Shown one piece after another: positions 8,456 through 14,283 of a stretch of DNA of 14,720 nucleotides. The DNA lies in NCBI GenBank assembly GCA_016203755.1, contig JACQMD010000132.1:1-14720 (forward strand), written 5' to 3'. Under the pieces are notes generated by a model, which saw nothing but the letters and a program-made list of their open reading frames with translations, was not told the DNA's origin and did no database searches. The translations under genes and the position numbers were made by a program. The stretch's first letter is position 1; each line of letters begins with the position of its first letter. The DNA comes from Candidatus Roizmanbacteria bacterium (GTDB taxonomy: Bacteria > Patescibacteriota > Microgenomatia > GCA-001788215 > 2-01-FULL-40-14).

Positions 8456-9897
8456 TTACTCGGTACTCTATGGGATATCAACAAGAACGACGCATACCAA
8501 CAATTGCGGGTTTATTTTTACTCTTGATTCTGATCGTGAGCGGGTTGTATGTATTTGATAATTTTTCACAGTTTCGCGGTCGTGCAGTACAACAAAACAT
8601 ACCACCAAAAGAAATTACGGTCAGTAAAGTCACCTATACCTCATTTGCGGTCTACTGGATGACAGACAAAGCAGCTCAGGGGTTTATTCGATATGGAATT
8701 GGTCAATCTCCAAATCAGACCGTCTACGATAGTCGCGACACAGATCAGATTGCCAAATCATATCAACTCCATTATGTAGAACTGGCAGGAATTCCTTCTC
8801 AAACGGCCGTATCGTATGAAATAGTGAGCGCCGGAGAGACGTATCCTCAACCACCAATTTCGCTCCCTGCCCAAGCCGATACCACCGCTCATCTTCTTCC
8901 TGTCTATGGTGAAATTACCACCCCCGCAAATACTCCACCAAAAGAAGCAATTGTTACGGTATTATTGGAAAACAATTCATCTCCCTGGTCTACCCTGATC
9001 ACCGATACATCCTCGTGGGCACTTCCTATTGTTAGTATCCGCACCCGTGATCATCAACAGCTATTTTGTACCGTAATGGTTTGTGACGACAGGACAGAGA
9101 TGGTTATCCAGACGCTTACAAATGAAGGATTACAACAAACGACTACTACCTTAGGAAACGCACGCCCGTATAGTACTACTATCATCGCAGGGGGCGGGAC
9201 CCGGACAGTCCCGACACAGATACCGCTTCCCAGCCCTGAAACACTTGCTGCATATACAGACATTACTCTTGCTCCTACCTCTTTCATTTCACCAACGATT
9301 ACTCCCGTCCATGAAAAACCCACCCCGACGATTTCCCGTCAAAGACTTATTCATCTTACTCCCACTCCGACGCTTCGTCCTACCCGCACCCCTACCCCCA
9401 AGCCCAAACAGGCAAAAAACTGGGATGTTACTATCCTGACGCCAAAAGAGAATGGGTCACTTGCATTTCCCAAACCCTTAATTCGTGGTCAGGGAGTGCC
9501 GGATTCGGAAGTCATCATTACACTAGAATCCTCGGTGAAACAAATTGGCAAGTCAAAAGTTCGCGCTGATGGTACGTGGCTGTGGACGCCAAGCTATCCA
9601 CTTGAACCGGGGGGACATACCGTCACCATAACAACAGTTGATGCGAAAGGTAAAAATACTCGTATCAGTAGACGCTTTACGATTCTCAAAAGTGGCGAGC
9701 AAGTTCTTGCTGATTCTACTCCAGCAGCAACGATTGTGCCGGAACCTACCGCTACTCCGCTACCTACCGAAACACCCACTCCTCTCCCTCTTGCTACTCC
9801 AACTCCAGTGATTCCTGTATCAGGATCCGGTATTCCCAGCCTTATGTTTATCGGGAGTGGAGCGACATTATTGCTTCTTGCATTGACATTGTTATAA
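8452..9897 (+). CDS. Surface protein with FN3-like and Ig-like domains and a sortase-like C-terminal tail
   Basis: 481 residues from a TTG that overlaps the previous stop (TTGA) and has AGGA nine bases upstream; ATG at 8470 is an alternative. Layout: membrane anchor 17-36; FN3-like domain about 50-130 (AVYWMTDKAAQGFIRYG, HYVELAGIPSQTAVSYEIV); a beta-sandwich of unknown type about 145-235 with Cys206 and Cys211; a Pro/Thr-rich linker 275-320 of TPTP repeats; a bacterial Ig-like domain about 325-412 (IRGQGVP, RADGTWLWTPSYPLEPGGHT); a second Pro/Thr linker; then a 28-residue tail from 454 (IPVSGSGIP followed by a hydrophobic run). It should be exported and anchored at both ends or processed at IPVSG. 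Neighbours suggest a role in cell-surface or pilus architecture; the exact function is unknown. Confidence 0.8.
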   Translation: MITRYSMGYQQERRIPTIAGLFLLLILIVSGLYVFDNFSQFRGRAVQQNIPPKEITVSKVTYTSFAVYWMTDKAAQGFIRYGIGQSPNQTVYDSRDTDQIAKSYQLHYVELAGIPSQTAVSYEIVSAGETYPQPPISLPAQADTTAHLLPVYGEITTPANTPPKEAIVTVLLENNSSPWSTLITDTSSWALPIVSIRTRDHQQLFCTVMVCDDRTEMVIQTLTNEGLQQTTTTLGNARPYSTTIIAGGGTRTVPTQIPLPSPETLAAYTDITLAPTSFISPTITPVHEKPTPTISRQRLIHLTPTPTLRPTRTPTPKPKQAKNWDVTILTPKENGSLAFPKPLIRGQGVPDSEVIITLESSVKQIGKSKVRADGTWLWTPSYPLEPGGHTVTITTVDAKGKNTRISRRFTILKSGEQVLADSTPAATIVPEPTATPLPTETPTPLPLATPTPVIPVSGSGIPSLMFIGSGATLLLLALTLL

Positions 9898-9924
9898 ATT
9901 TTCACTACTATCAGTACGTGATAT

Positions 9925-10665
9925 ATGGAAGTAACTGCTCTTTTTTCTTTTGTTCCTAAAATTGCGTTCGTTTTTCTGATTATTATCGGTATCCTTATTG
10001 TTGTCGAACTGGTTCATCTGTTACAATCACACCGTAAGAAAACGATTGTTGATGAGCCACCAGTCCCTGACCAACAACCCCAAGAAGCACCGCTTCCTTC
10101 AGTAAAATTCCCGACATCCGGATTTGTCATGACTCCCCAACAACAAAAGAGTCGCGGGGGCGGACATAAAAAAACCGTAGTAACGATTCTTATTATCCTG
10201 ATTGTATTTGTCATATTATTCCTTGGAATTCATCTGCTATCTCAAATAGGGCAACCGCCGGCAGATACCCAACCAGTTCCTCAGGCAGAACCACAGGAGA
10301 CTACAACACCTACTCCTGCTCCAACACTCGCTCCCGTTGAAAATACTATCGCATCAACCTCTGGCATACCCCTTGCTTCTCCCAATACCAACCAGCAAGT
10401 TCCGGAAATACGTATTTATACCAGTGACAAAGATGGCAACTGGATACTCCGGGGAGATCAGCAGTTATCATCACTACAAGCTGGAGATTCTTTGTATATT
10501 GCTGTTTTTTCCCCGTTGCCGTATACATCGGCACAATTTATTATTAACGAAAAAGAATATACGTCTGAACCGGTACTGAGTCCGTTTAATGAATTCTATA
10601 TTCAGTATCAAATCCCTGACAATGTCGTTGACTTCCATATTGCAGTACATTTAATTTCACAGTAG
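9925..10665 (+). CDS. Two-helix membrane protein with an extracytoplasmic beta domain, unknown function
   Basis: 246 residues. Membrane segments lie at about 12-33 and 84-106, separated by a basic, Pro/Gln-rich loop (36-83). The topology suggests a cytoplasmic loop with the rest outside. After a Pro/Thr/Ala linker (110-140) there is a compact domain at about 158-246: IRIYTSDKDGNWILRG, LQAGDSLYIAVFSP, FNEFYIQYQIP. It looks like an all-beta Ig-like fold and ends without a C-terminal anchor. I do not recognise a family. It sits 27 bases after the FN3/Ig surface protein and 11 bases before the PKD protein, all in one direction, so it probably acts with them at the envelope. No Shine-Dalgarno is visible before the ATG. 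Confidence 0.7.
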   Translation: MEVTALFSFVPKIAFVFLIIIGILIVVELVHLLQSHRKKTIVDEPPVPDQQPQEAPLPSVKFPTSGFVMTPQQQKSRGGGHKKTVVTILIILIVFVILFLGIHLLSQIGQPPADTQPVPQAEPQETTTPTPAPTLAPVENTIASTSGIPLASPNTNQQVPEIRIYTSDKDGNWILRGDQQLSSLQAGDSLYIAVFSPLPYTSAQFIINEKEYTSEPVLSPFNEFYIQYQIPDNVVDFHIAVHLISQ

Positions 10666-10676
10666 AATGAAAGACA

Positions 10677-11552
10677 ATGACTAATTTCTTTCGATCACAT
10701 TGGGTGTATATTTTTGTTGGATTTATTCTCGTTCTCGCAAGCGGAATTGCGATTGCAGTATTTACTGGTATGGGTCGACTGCAACTGCCAATAGCTCTTC
10801 CACTACTACAACCTCCTGAAACGACTGAAACCATTCCGACGGTAATGCCAACTGCTGCTCCCGAAGACTTTGCTGAACTTGCATTTTCACTGGAAACGGG
10901 GGGAAAACGGGAAGCAACAGAAACCGCCATGACCATACAGGAACCGCTTTGTATCGAACTGGCTGCTACCCCTGCCCAGGGAACTATTCCGCTGACTACC
11001 AATTTTACGGGGTACGCGGTAGATGAAAACGCAACATCGCTGCTTTTTAACTTTTCCTTTGGTGACGGAACCAACCAGACAGTTGAACGGGTTACCGGTT
11101 CGCCTGATGACCTTGAATCACAAAGTATTAACCACACGTATACCGAAGCAGGTAATTTCCGCGCATCGCTTACCGTTCAAAACGAAAAAGGAGTCAAAAG
11201 CTCTATTCCATGCGAAACACAAATACAAGTCGGAGGTATCGTTCAACCAAACTCCGAAGCGGAAAAACAAGAATTGGCACTTCTTCCGACAAAACCAGTC
11301 GGCAGCAGCTTGCTTACTTCTCCGAGTGCCACCCCTACCCGTGTTAGTAGGCCAACGCTTACTCCAACGAAAAAACCCTCTCCTTCTCCGACGCGGAAAC
11401 CCACGCCAACTAAAACAGTAGTTGCAGTCGATACGGGTGCTGATGAAAGTATACCTGCTCCGGAAATTCCAAAAGCGGGCAGTTTTCTTCCGACCGTTCT
11501 TGCCGGTGTCGGAGGCATTATTATCATGCTCCTCCCGCTCTTACTGTTGTAA
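10677..11552 (+). CDS. PKD-domain surface protein with a sortase-like C-terminal tail
   Basis: 291 residues. A membrane anchor or uncleaved signal lies at about 9-30, then a Pro/Thr-rich spacer. A PKD domain spans about 92-186, with the characteristic FNFSFGDGT (124-132) and HTYTEAGNFRASLTV (153-167). Cys92 and Cys179 bracket the domain and could form a disulfide outside the cell. A Ser/Thr/Pro/Lys-rich linker (214-247) follows, then a 28-residue tail from 264 beginning IPKAGSFLPT and ending in a leucine run with no basic residues. PKD domains are usually extracellular binding or spacer modules. The tail matches that of the FN3/Ig protein position by position, so both are probably handled by the same anchoring or sorting machinery. 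Confidence 0.8.
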   Translation: MTNFFRSHWVYIFVGFILVLASGIAIAVFTGMGRLQLPIALPLLQPPETTETIPTVMPTAAPEDFAELAFSLETGGKREATETAMTIQEPLCIELAATPAQGTIPLTTNFTGYAVDENATSLLFNFSFGDGTNQTVERVTGSPDDLESQSINHTYTEAGNFRASLTVQNEKGVKSSIPCETQIQVGGIVQPNSEAEKQELALLPTKPVGSSLLTSPSATPTRVSRPTLTPTKKPSPSPTRKPTPTKTVVAVDTGADESIPAPEIPKAGSFLPTVLAGVGGIIIMLLPLLLL

Positions 11553-11566
11553 ATGCAAATCTCCGG

Positions 11567-11572
11567 TATAAT
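11567..11572 (+). promoter_or_regulatory. -10 box (TATAAT) of a leaderless FemAB transcript
   Basis: A perfect TATAAT ends seven bases before the GTG at 11580, so transcription should start at the initiation codon. No SD is present. The box lies directly after the stop of the PKD protein and starts a new transcription unit. The -35 region is weak. Confidence 0.6.
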
Positions 11573-11579
11573 ATAAGCG

Positions 11580-12581
11580 GTGAATACTCAGCTTCCACTT
11601 CATCCATTGCAATGTCCCGAATGGGGAGAGTTTCGGGAAAAGACAGGTATACCGGTCATTCGTGTTGCACCCGGCTTTCAAATGACCCTGCACAATCTTC
11701 CCTTTGGTTATCGTATTGGTTACTTGCCGAAATGCGACTTACCAACCCCTAAAATACTGAAGGAACTTGTTGTGATTGGAAAAAAACACAACTGTATCTT
11801 CATGAAGCTTGAACCCAATATTGTTAACAACAACTCTCACATTTCTATCTTCAGCAAAATACAAAATACAAAATACAAAATACATGAATCCAAACATCCG
11901 TTATTTACCAAATATACCTTTCATATTGATTTAACAAAATCCGAAGACGAGCTGTTGCAACAAATGAAACCAAAAACACGTTACAATGTGCGACTTGCGG
12001 AGAAGCGGGGAGTCGTAGTGAAAGAAGAAACATCAAAAGAAGCATTTGCAACCTATTTACAACTTGCGGAGGAAACATGGAAACGCCAGAAGTTTTTTGG
12101 GCATGACCGGCGCTATCACCAGCTTATGTGGGAAACGCTCCACCCTTCAGGAATTGCACATCTACTCATTGCGTATTTACAATCAGATTTACAAGATAAA
12201 AATGCTCAATACCAAATACAAAATACAAAATACAAAATACCATTAGTAGCTTGGATTGTCTTTCTCTACAAAGATATTCTTTACTATCCGTACGGCGCTT
12301 CCTCTTCTGAATATAAAGAAGTCATGGCAAGCAACCTCATGCTGTGGGAGGCAATGAAGTGGGGAAAATCGCACGGCGCAAAAGTGTTTGATCTCTGGGG
12401 ATCACTTGGTCCCGATGCCGATCCGAAAGATGAATGGTATGGATTTCATAAATTTAAAGAAGGGTATGGAGGAAAACTGGTAGAATTGGTCGGAAGTTAT
12501 GATCTGGTGATAAATCCGGTGTTGTATCAGATCTATACTATTCTCCACCCGATCCGGCAAAAGTTGTTGAAACTGTTGTAG
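11580..12581 (+). CDS. FemAB-like peptidoglycan-bridge aminoacyltransferase, copy 1
   Basis: 333 residues from a GTG placed seven bases after a TATAAT. FemAB/FemX proteins are GNAT-fold enzymes that add amino acids from aminoacyl-tRNA to the lipid II stem peptide. Family features: the N-terminal QCPEWGEF motif (11-18), FHIDLTKSEDELLQQMKPKTRYNVRLAEKRG in the centre (114-144), LYYPYGASSSEYKEVMASNLMLWEAMKWG (234-262), VFDLWGSLG (269-277) and the C-terminal WYGFHKFKEGYGG (286-298). Two hydrophilic stretches encoded by 7-base tandem arrays interrupt it: SKIQNTKYKI (92-101) and QYQIQNTKYKI (210-220). Both are in frame, so the enzyme is probably still functional with loop insertions. The last sense codons and TAG stop lie at the edge of a palindromic element. 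Confidence 0.85.
   Translation: MNTQLPLHPLQCPEWGEFREKTGIPVIRVAPGFQMTLHNLPFGYRIGYLPKCDLPTPKILKELVVIGKKHNCIFMKLEPNIVNNNSHISIFSKIQNTKYKIHESKHPLFTKYTFHIDLTKSEDELLQQMKPKTRYNVRLAEKRGVVVKEETSKEAFATYLQLAEETWKRQKFFGHDRRYHQLMWETLHPSGIAHLLIAYLQSDLQDKNAQYQIQNTKYKIPLVAWIVFLYKDILYYPYGASSSEYKEVMASNLMLWEAMKWGKSHGAKVFDLWGSLGPDADPKDEWYGFHKFKEGYGGKLVELVGSYDLVINPVLYQIYTILHPIRQKLLKLL
11855..11883 (+). repeat. 7-base tandem array (CAAAATA x4) inside FemAB copy 1
   Basis: Four perfect copies of CAAAATA plus a closing C. Three units make 21 bases, so the array encodes a 7-residue periodic peptide (I-Q-N-T-K-Y-K) without breaking the frame. It sits just before the conserved H-I-D-L-T strand. Confidence 0.9.
12207..12240 (+). 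repeat. 7-base tandem array inside FemAB copy 1, second site
   Basis: Three perfect CAAAATA units (12219-12239) plus C, preceded by two shortened or mutated units (CAATAC, CAAATA). It encodes QYQIQNTKYKI in the same reading frame as the first array. It lies directly after the conserved LLIAY strand. Confidence 0.88.
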
Positions 12582-12632
12582 TGATGGGATTTATCGCATC
12601 CTAATGAGTGAGCCATAAATGGCTCCACTACT
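12577..12632 (+). repeat. intergenic palindromic element with TGTAGTG/CACTACT ends
   Basis: GTAGTG (12578-12583) pairs with CACTAC (12626-12631). Inside are a 7-base-arm hairpin (GAGCCAT 12610-12616, ATGGCTC 12619-12625) that abuts the right end, and a weaker one (GGAT 12587-12590, ATCC 12598-12601). The left end supplies the TAG stop of FemAB copy 1. There is no U-tract, so it is not a standard terminator. The ends match those of the element inside FemAB copy 2 (13186-13262). Confidence 0.55.
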
Positions 12633-12658
12633 ATGTGCTGTATCATTCGGTCACCTAT

Positions 12659-13561
12659 ATGGATATCCGTCAATCGAACCAGTACGCCAATTTCATGAAG
12701 TCGCTTGGATGGAAGGTAGAACATGTTGGCAAATGGCAGGCATTCGTTAAACCATTTCCACTCCTCGGATCATTTATCAAAATCCAGCGCATCGGCAACC
12801 CGATTCCATGGGAAGAAATTAGACAACTCGCCAAAAAACATCGTGCGTATCGAGTAATCATTGAACCATCTGAAGAATTCAAAAATCCGCAAAATACTAA
12901 ATACCAAATACAAGATACTATTCATTCGCCTTCCAAAACCATCCATATCGACCTCACTTCCAGCGAAGAGACAATATTTCATCGATTCAATCCAACCACC
13001 CGCCGGGCAGTTCGAAAAGCTCAAAAAAACAATGTAACAATTGAGCAATCGAATAACATTGAAGCGTTTATTAGACTCAAAACAAAACATATGTTTCCTC
13101 TTGGATTTCTCATGGGACGGGAAATTCGAAAATTATGGAATGCATTTCGGCCACAAGATGCAAGGTTGTTGCTTGCATACCAAACTGTAGTGCCGATTAG
13201 TCCTCCGATTCGGAGGATTAGTAATCGGCCTGAAATAAAGCCGCATGCTATGCGACACTACAATAATACGTATTATTGTAGTGATTTATTAGGCGGCATT
13301 CTTCTTCTCTTCCACCACCACACCGCCTACTACTGGCATGCGGCTGCAACAAATGAAGGAAAGAGATTATTCACCCCCACACTTCTTGTCTGGGAAGCGT
13401 TGAAACTTGCCAAAAAAAGAGGATGTAAAGTCTTCGATTTTGAAGGAGTTTATGATGAGCGCTTTCAAAAAGATACAAAAAACTGGCGCGGGTTTACCAG
13501 ATTTAAGAGCGGGTTTGGAGGGAGAGAAATTGAACTCCCTCCTCCACTTGACCTTCATTGA
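12659..13561 (+). CDS. FemAB-like aminoacyltransferase, copy 2, with in-frame insertions and a replaced C-terminus
   Basis: 300 residues from ATG 12659. A GTG at 12608 is in frame but falls inside the palindromic element, and MDIRQSNQYANFMKS aligns with the N-terminus of copy 1. Conserved parts: HIDLTSSEETIFHRFNPTTRRAVRKAQK (96-123), AYYWHAAATNEGKRLFTPTLLVWEALKLAK (223-252), VFDFEGVYDERF (258-269) and WRGFTRFKSGFGG (276-288). Insertions: PQNTKYQIQDT (77-87) from a 7-base array, and 34 residues (about 176-209) from a palindromic element between LLLAYQ and LLGGILLLF. After GFGGREI the protein ends abruptly in ELPPPLDLH, whereas copy 1 continues for some 35 residues. Its stop codon lies in the -35 box of the following toxin-antitoxin promoter. 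Translation is open throughout, but activity is uncertain. Confidence 0.75.
   Translation: MDIRQSNQYANFMKSLGWKVEHVGKWQAFVKPFPLLGSFIKIQRIGNPIPWEEIRQLAKKHRAYRVIIEPSEEFKNPQNTKYQIQDTIHSPSKTIHIDLTSSEETIFHRFNPTTRRAVRKAQKNNVTIEQSNNIEAFIRLKTKHMFPLGFLMGREIRKLWNAFRPQDARLLLAYQTVVPISPPIRRISNRPEIKPHAMRHYNNTYYCSDLLGGILLLFHHHTAYYWHAAATNEGKRLFTPTLLVWEALKLAKKRGCKVFDFEGVYDERFQKDTKNWRGFTRFKSGFGGREIELPPPLDLH
12890..12918 (+). repeat. degenerate 7-base tandem array inside FemAB copy 2
   Basis: Four 7-base units plus C: CAAAATA, CTAAATA, CCAAATA, CAAGATA. It encodes QNTKYQIQDT in the same frame as the arrays in copy 1 and occupies the corresponding place, just before HIDLT. The mutations suggest it is older than the arrays in copy 1. 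Confidence 0.8.
13186..13283 (+). repeat. in-frame palindromic (RPE-like) element inside FemAB copy 2
   Basis: Several nested inverted repeats. Outer arms are TGTAGTG (13186-13192) and CACTACA (13256-13262). Hairpin A has outer arms GCCGATTA/TAATCGGC (13192-13199, 13222-13229) and inner arms TCCTCCGA/TCGGAGGA (13201-13208, 13210-13217). Hairpin B is CGCAT/ATGCG (13242-13246, 13250-13254). The right end is a perfect 28-base palindrome (13256-13283) with arm CACTACAATAATAC. The reading frame passes through without a stop and adds 34 residues at a surface-loop position. No known family name can be assigned by reading alone. Confidence 0.8.
13482..13532 (+). repeat. left copy of a ~50-base direct repeat flanking the toxin-antitoxin module
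   Basis: This stretch encodes WRGFTRFKSGFGGREI at the end of FemAB copy 2. It matches 14235-14283 with five substitutions and a 2-base gap in the first half, and perfectly over the last 23 bases (from CGGGTTTGG to GAAATTG). Confidence 0.85.
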
Positions 13562-13586
13562 CAGATTTTCCAGATTGTGTAATAAT
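13558..13586 (+). promoter_or_regulatory. promoter of the RHH/PIN toxin-antitoxin module
   Basis: A perfect TTGACA (13558-13563), a 17-base spacer and AATAAT (13581-13586, five of six). Transcription should begin near 13593, about 18 bases before the antitoxin start. The TGA in the -35 box is also the stop codon of FemAB copy 2. Confidence 0.7.
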
Positions 13587-13592
13587 CTGTCA
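13559..13592 (+). promoter_or_regulatory. probable operator of the antitoxin
   Basis: Perfect inverted repeat TGACAGATT (13559-13567) and AATCTGTCA (13584-13592), with an extra direct CAGATT half-site at 13571-13576. It covers the -35 and -10 boxes. Ribbon-helix-helix antitoxins usually bind repeated half-sites over their own promoter, so autorepression is expected. Confidence 0.6.
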
Positions 13593-13610
13593 TACAGAAA
13601 GGATAGAACT

Positions 13611-13841
13611 ATGCTAAGACAAACAAAAGTAGTATCGATATCACTTCCCGAAAACATTTATATAAAACTTGAAAAAATACGAAAAAAAGAAGATAAATCG
13701 CGAAGTGAACTCATTAAACAACTCATTCAAAATTATGAGAAGGAGGAGTTGTGGCAACAAGTGTATAGACGCGGAGCACAAACCAAGAAGCAATTCAACA
13801 TCACATCAGAAGATGATATTCTAAAAATCATCAATGATTAA
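13611..13841 (+). CDS. Ribbon-helix-helix antitoxin of a type II toxin-antitoxin module
   Basis: 76 residues from ATG 13611, with AAAGGA seven bases upstream. The frame is open further upstream through FemAB copy 2, but promoter, ribosome binding site and fold all point to 13611. The N-terminal half is a ribbon-helix-helix DNA-binding domain: a beta strand TKVVSISLPENIY (5-17), then helices LEKIRKKEDKSR and SELIKQLIQNYEKEELW. The C-terminal part (about 50-76) should wrap the toxin. RHH dimers of this type bind DNA with the strand and neutralise the PIN toxin encoded next. The toxin start overlaps this gene by 8 bases, so the two are translationally coupled. Confidence 0.85.
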   Translation: MLRQTKVVSISLPENIYIKLEKIRKKEDKSRSELIKQLIQNYEKEELWQQVYRRGAQTKKQFNITSEDDILKIIND

Positions 13842-14235
13842 GGTGGTACTTGATACCAACGTATACCTTTCTGGAATTATCTTCGGCGGCAAGCCGAAAA
13901 TAATCCTCAGCCTTATACAGAGCAATAAACTGCAAAATTACACGTCTCTCCAGATACTTCTTGAACTTTCTGACAAACTGCATCAGAAATTTTTATGGAC
14001 AGCATTAGATGTTCAATATGCACTCAAAGCAATCAGCATAACAAGCATAGTTATCAAACCAAAACTACCACTGACAGTAATCAGACAAGATCCGACTGAT
14101 AACAAAATTCTTGAATGCGCGCGTGATGCAAAGGTTGATTACATTATTACCGGAGATAAACATTTGTTACAGTTGAAAAGATTCGGTGGGATAGAAATTG
14201 TGAGACCGGGCGAATTCTTGAAGAAAATGGTATGA
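13834..14235 (+). CDS. PIN-domain toxin of a type II toxin-antitoxin module
   Basis: 133 residues, a typical length for the small PIN toxins. PIN domains are Mg-dependent ribonucleases; toxins of this kind cleave RNA and arrest growth unless bound by the antitoxin. The acidic residues are in place: Asp7 in VVLDTNVYLSG, Glu44 in LLELSDKL, Asp86/Asp89 in DPTDNKILECA and Asp108 in YIITGDKHLL. It ends PGEFLKKMV, a usual C-terminus for this subfamily. The ATG overlaps the antitoxin gene by 8 bases. Its TGA stop at 14233-14235 runs directly into a remnant of a FemAB gene, so the module occupies exactly the space between two related FemAB sequences. The RNA target is unknown. Confidence 0.9.
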   Translation: MIKVVLDTNVYLSGIIFGGKPKIILSLIQSNKLQNYTSLQILLELSDKLHQKFLWTALDVQYALKAISITSIVIKPKLPLTVIRQDPTDNKILECARDAKVDYIITGDKHLLQLKRFGGIEIVRPGEFLKKMV

Positions 14236-14283
14236 CTGGCCCGGATTCACGAGGTTTAAGCGGGTTTGGAGGGAGAGAAATTG
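14235..14283 (+). repeat. right copy of the ~50-base direct repeat flanking the toxin-antitoxin module
   Basis: Matches 13482-13532, with a 2-base deletion after TTTAAG. Most substitutions fall where a codon's third base would be, as expected for diverged coding DNA. Confidence 0.85.

Noticed and set aside
8994..9905. Long minus-strand open frames rich in Gly and Val opposite the surface-protein gene (also 11243-11527)
   Set aside because: They are mirror images of the Pro/Thr-rich linkers: TPTP codons read as GVGV on the other strand. They have no start signals or recognisable domains.
12606..12632. The hairpin between the FemAB genes as a plain terminator
   Set aside because: There is no U-run after the stem, and its ends match the coding element in the next gene, which a terminator would not explain.
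12608..12658. GTG at 12608 as the start of FemAB copy 2
   Set aside because: It would put 17 extra residues encoded mostly by the palindromic element before a sequence that already aligns with the N-terminus of copy 1. ATG at 12659 is preferred.
11855..12918. The 7-base arrays as a CRISPR or as ordinary microsatellite noise
   Set aside because: There are no spacers and the unit is far too short for a CRISPR. Simple slippage alone does not explain three separate loci with the same unit and the same reading frame.
13256..13283. The 28-base perfect palindrome as a rho-independent terminator or integron attC site
   Set aside because: It lies inside an open reading frame, is A/T-rich without a U-tract, and no integrase or gene cassette structure is present.
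13407..13610. A 144-residue version of the antitoxin starting inside FemAB copy 2
   Set aside because: The promoter, ribosome binding site and RHH fold begin at or near 13611. The upstream part is an out-of-frame reading of the FemAB gene.
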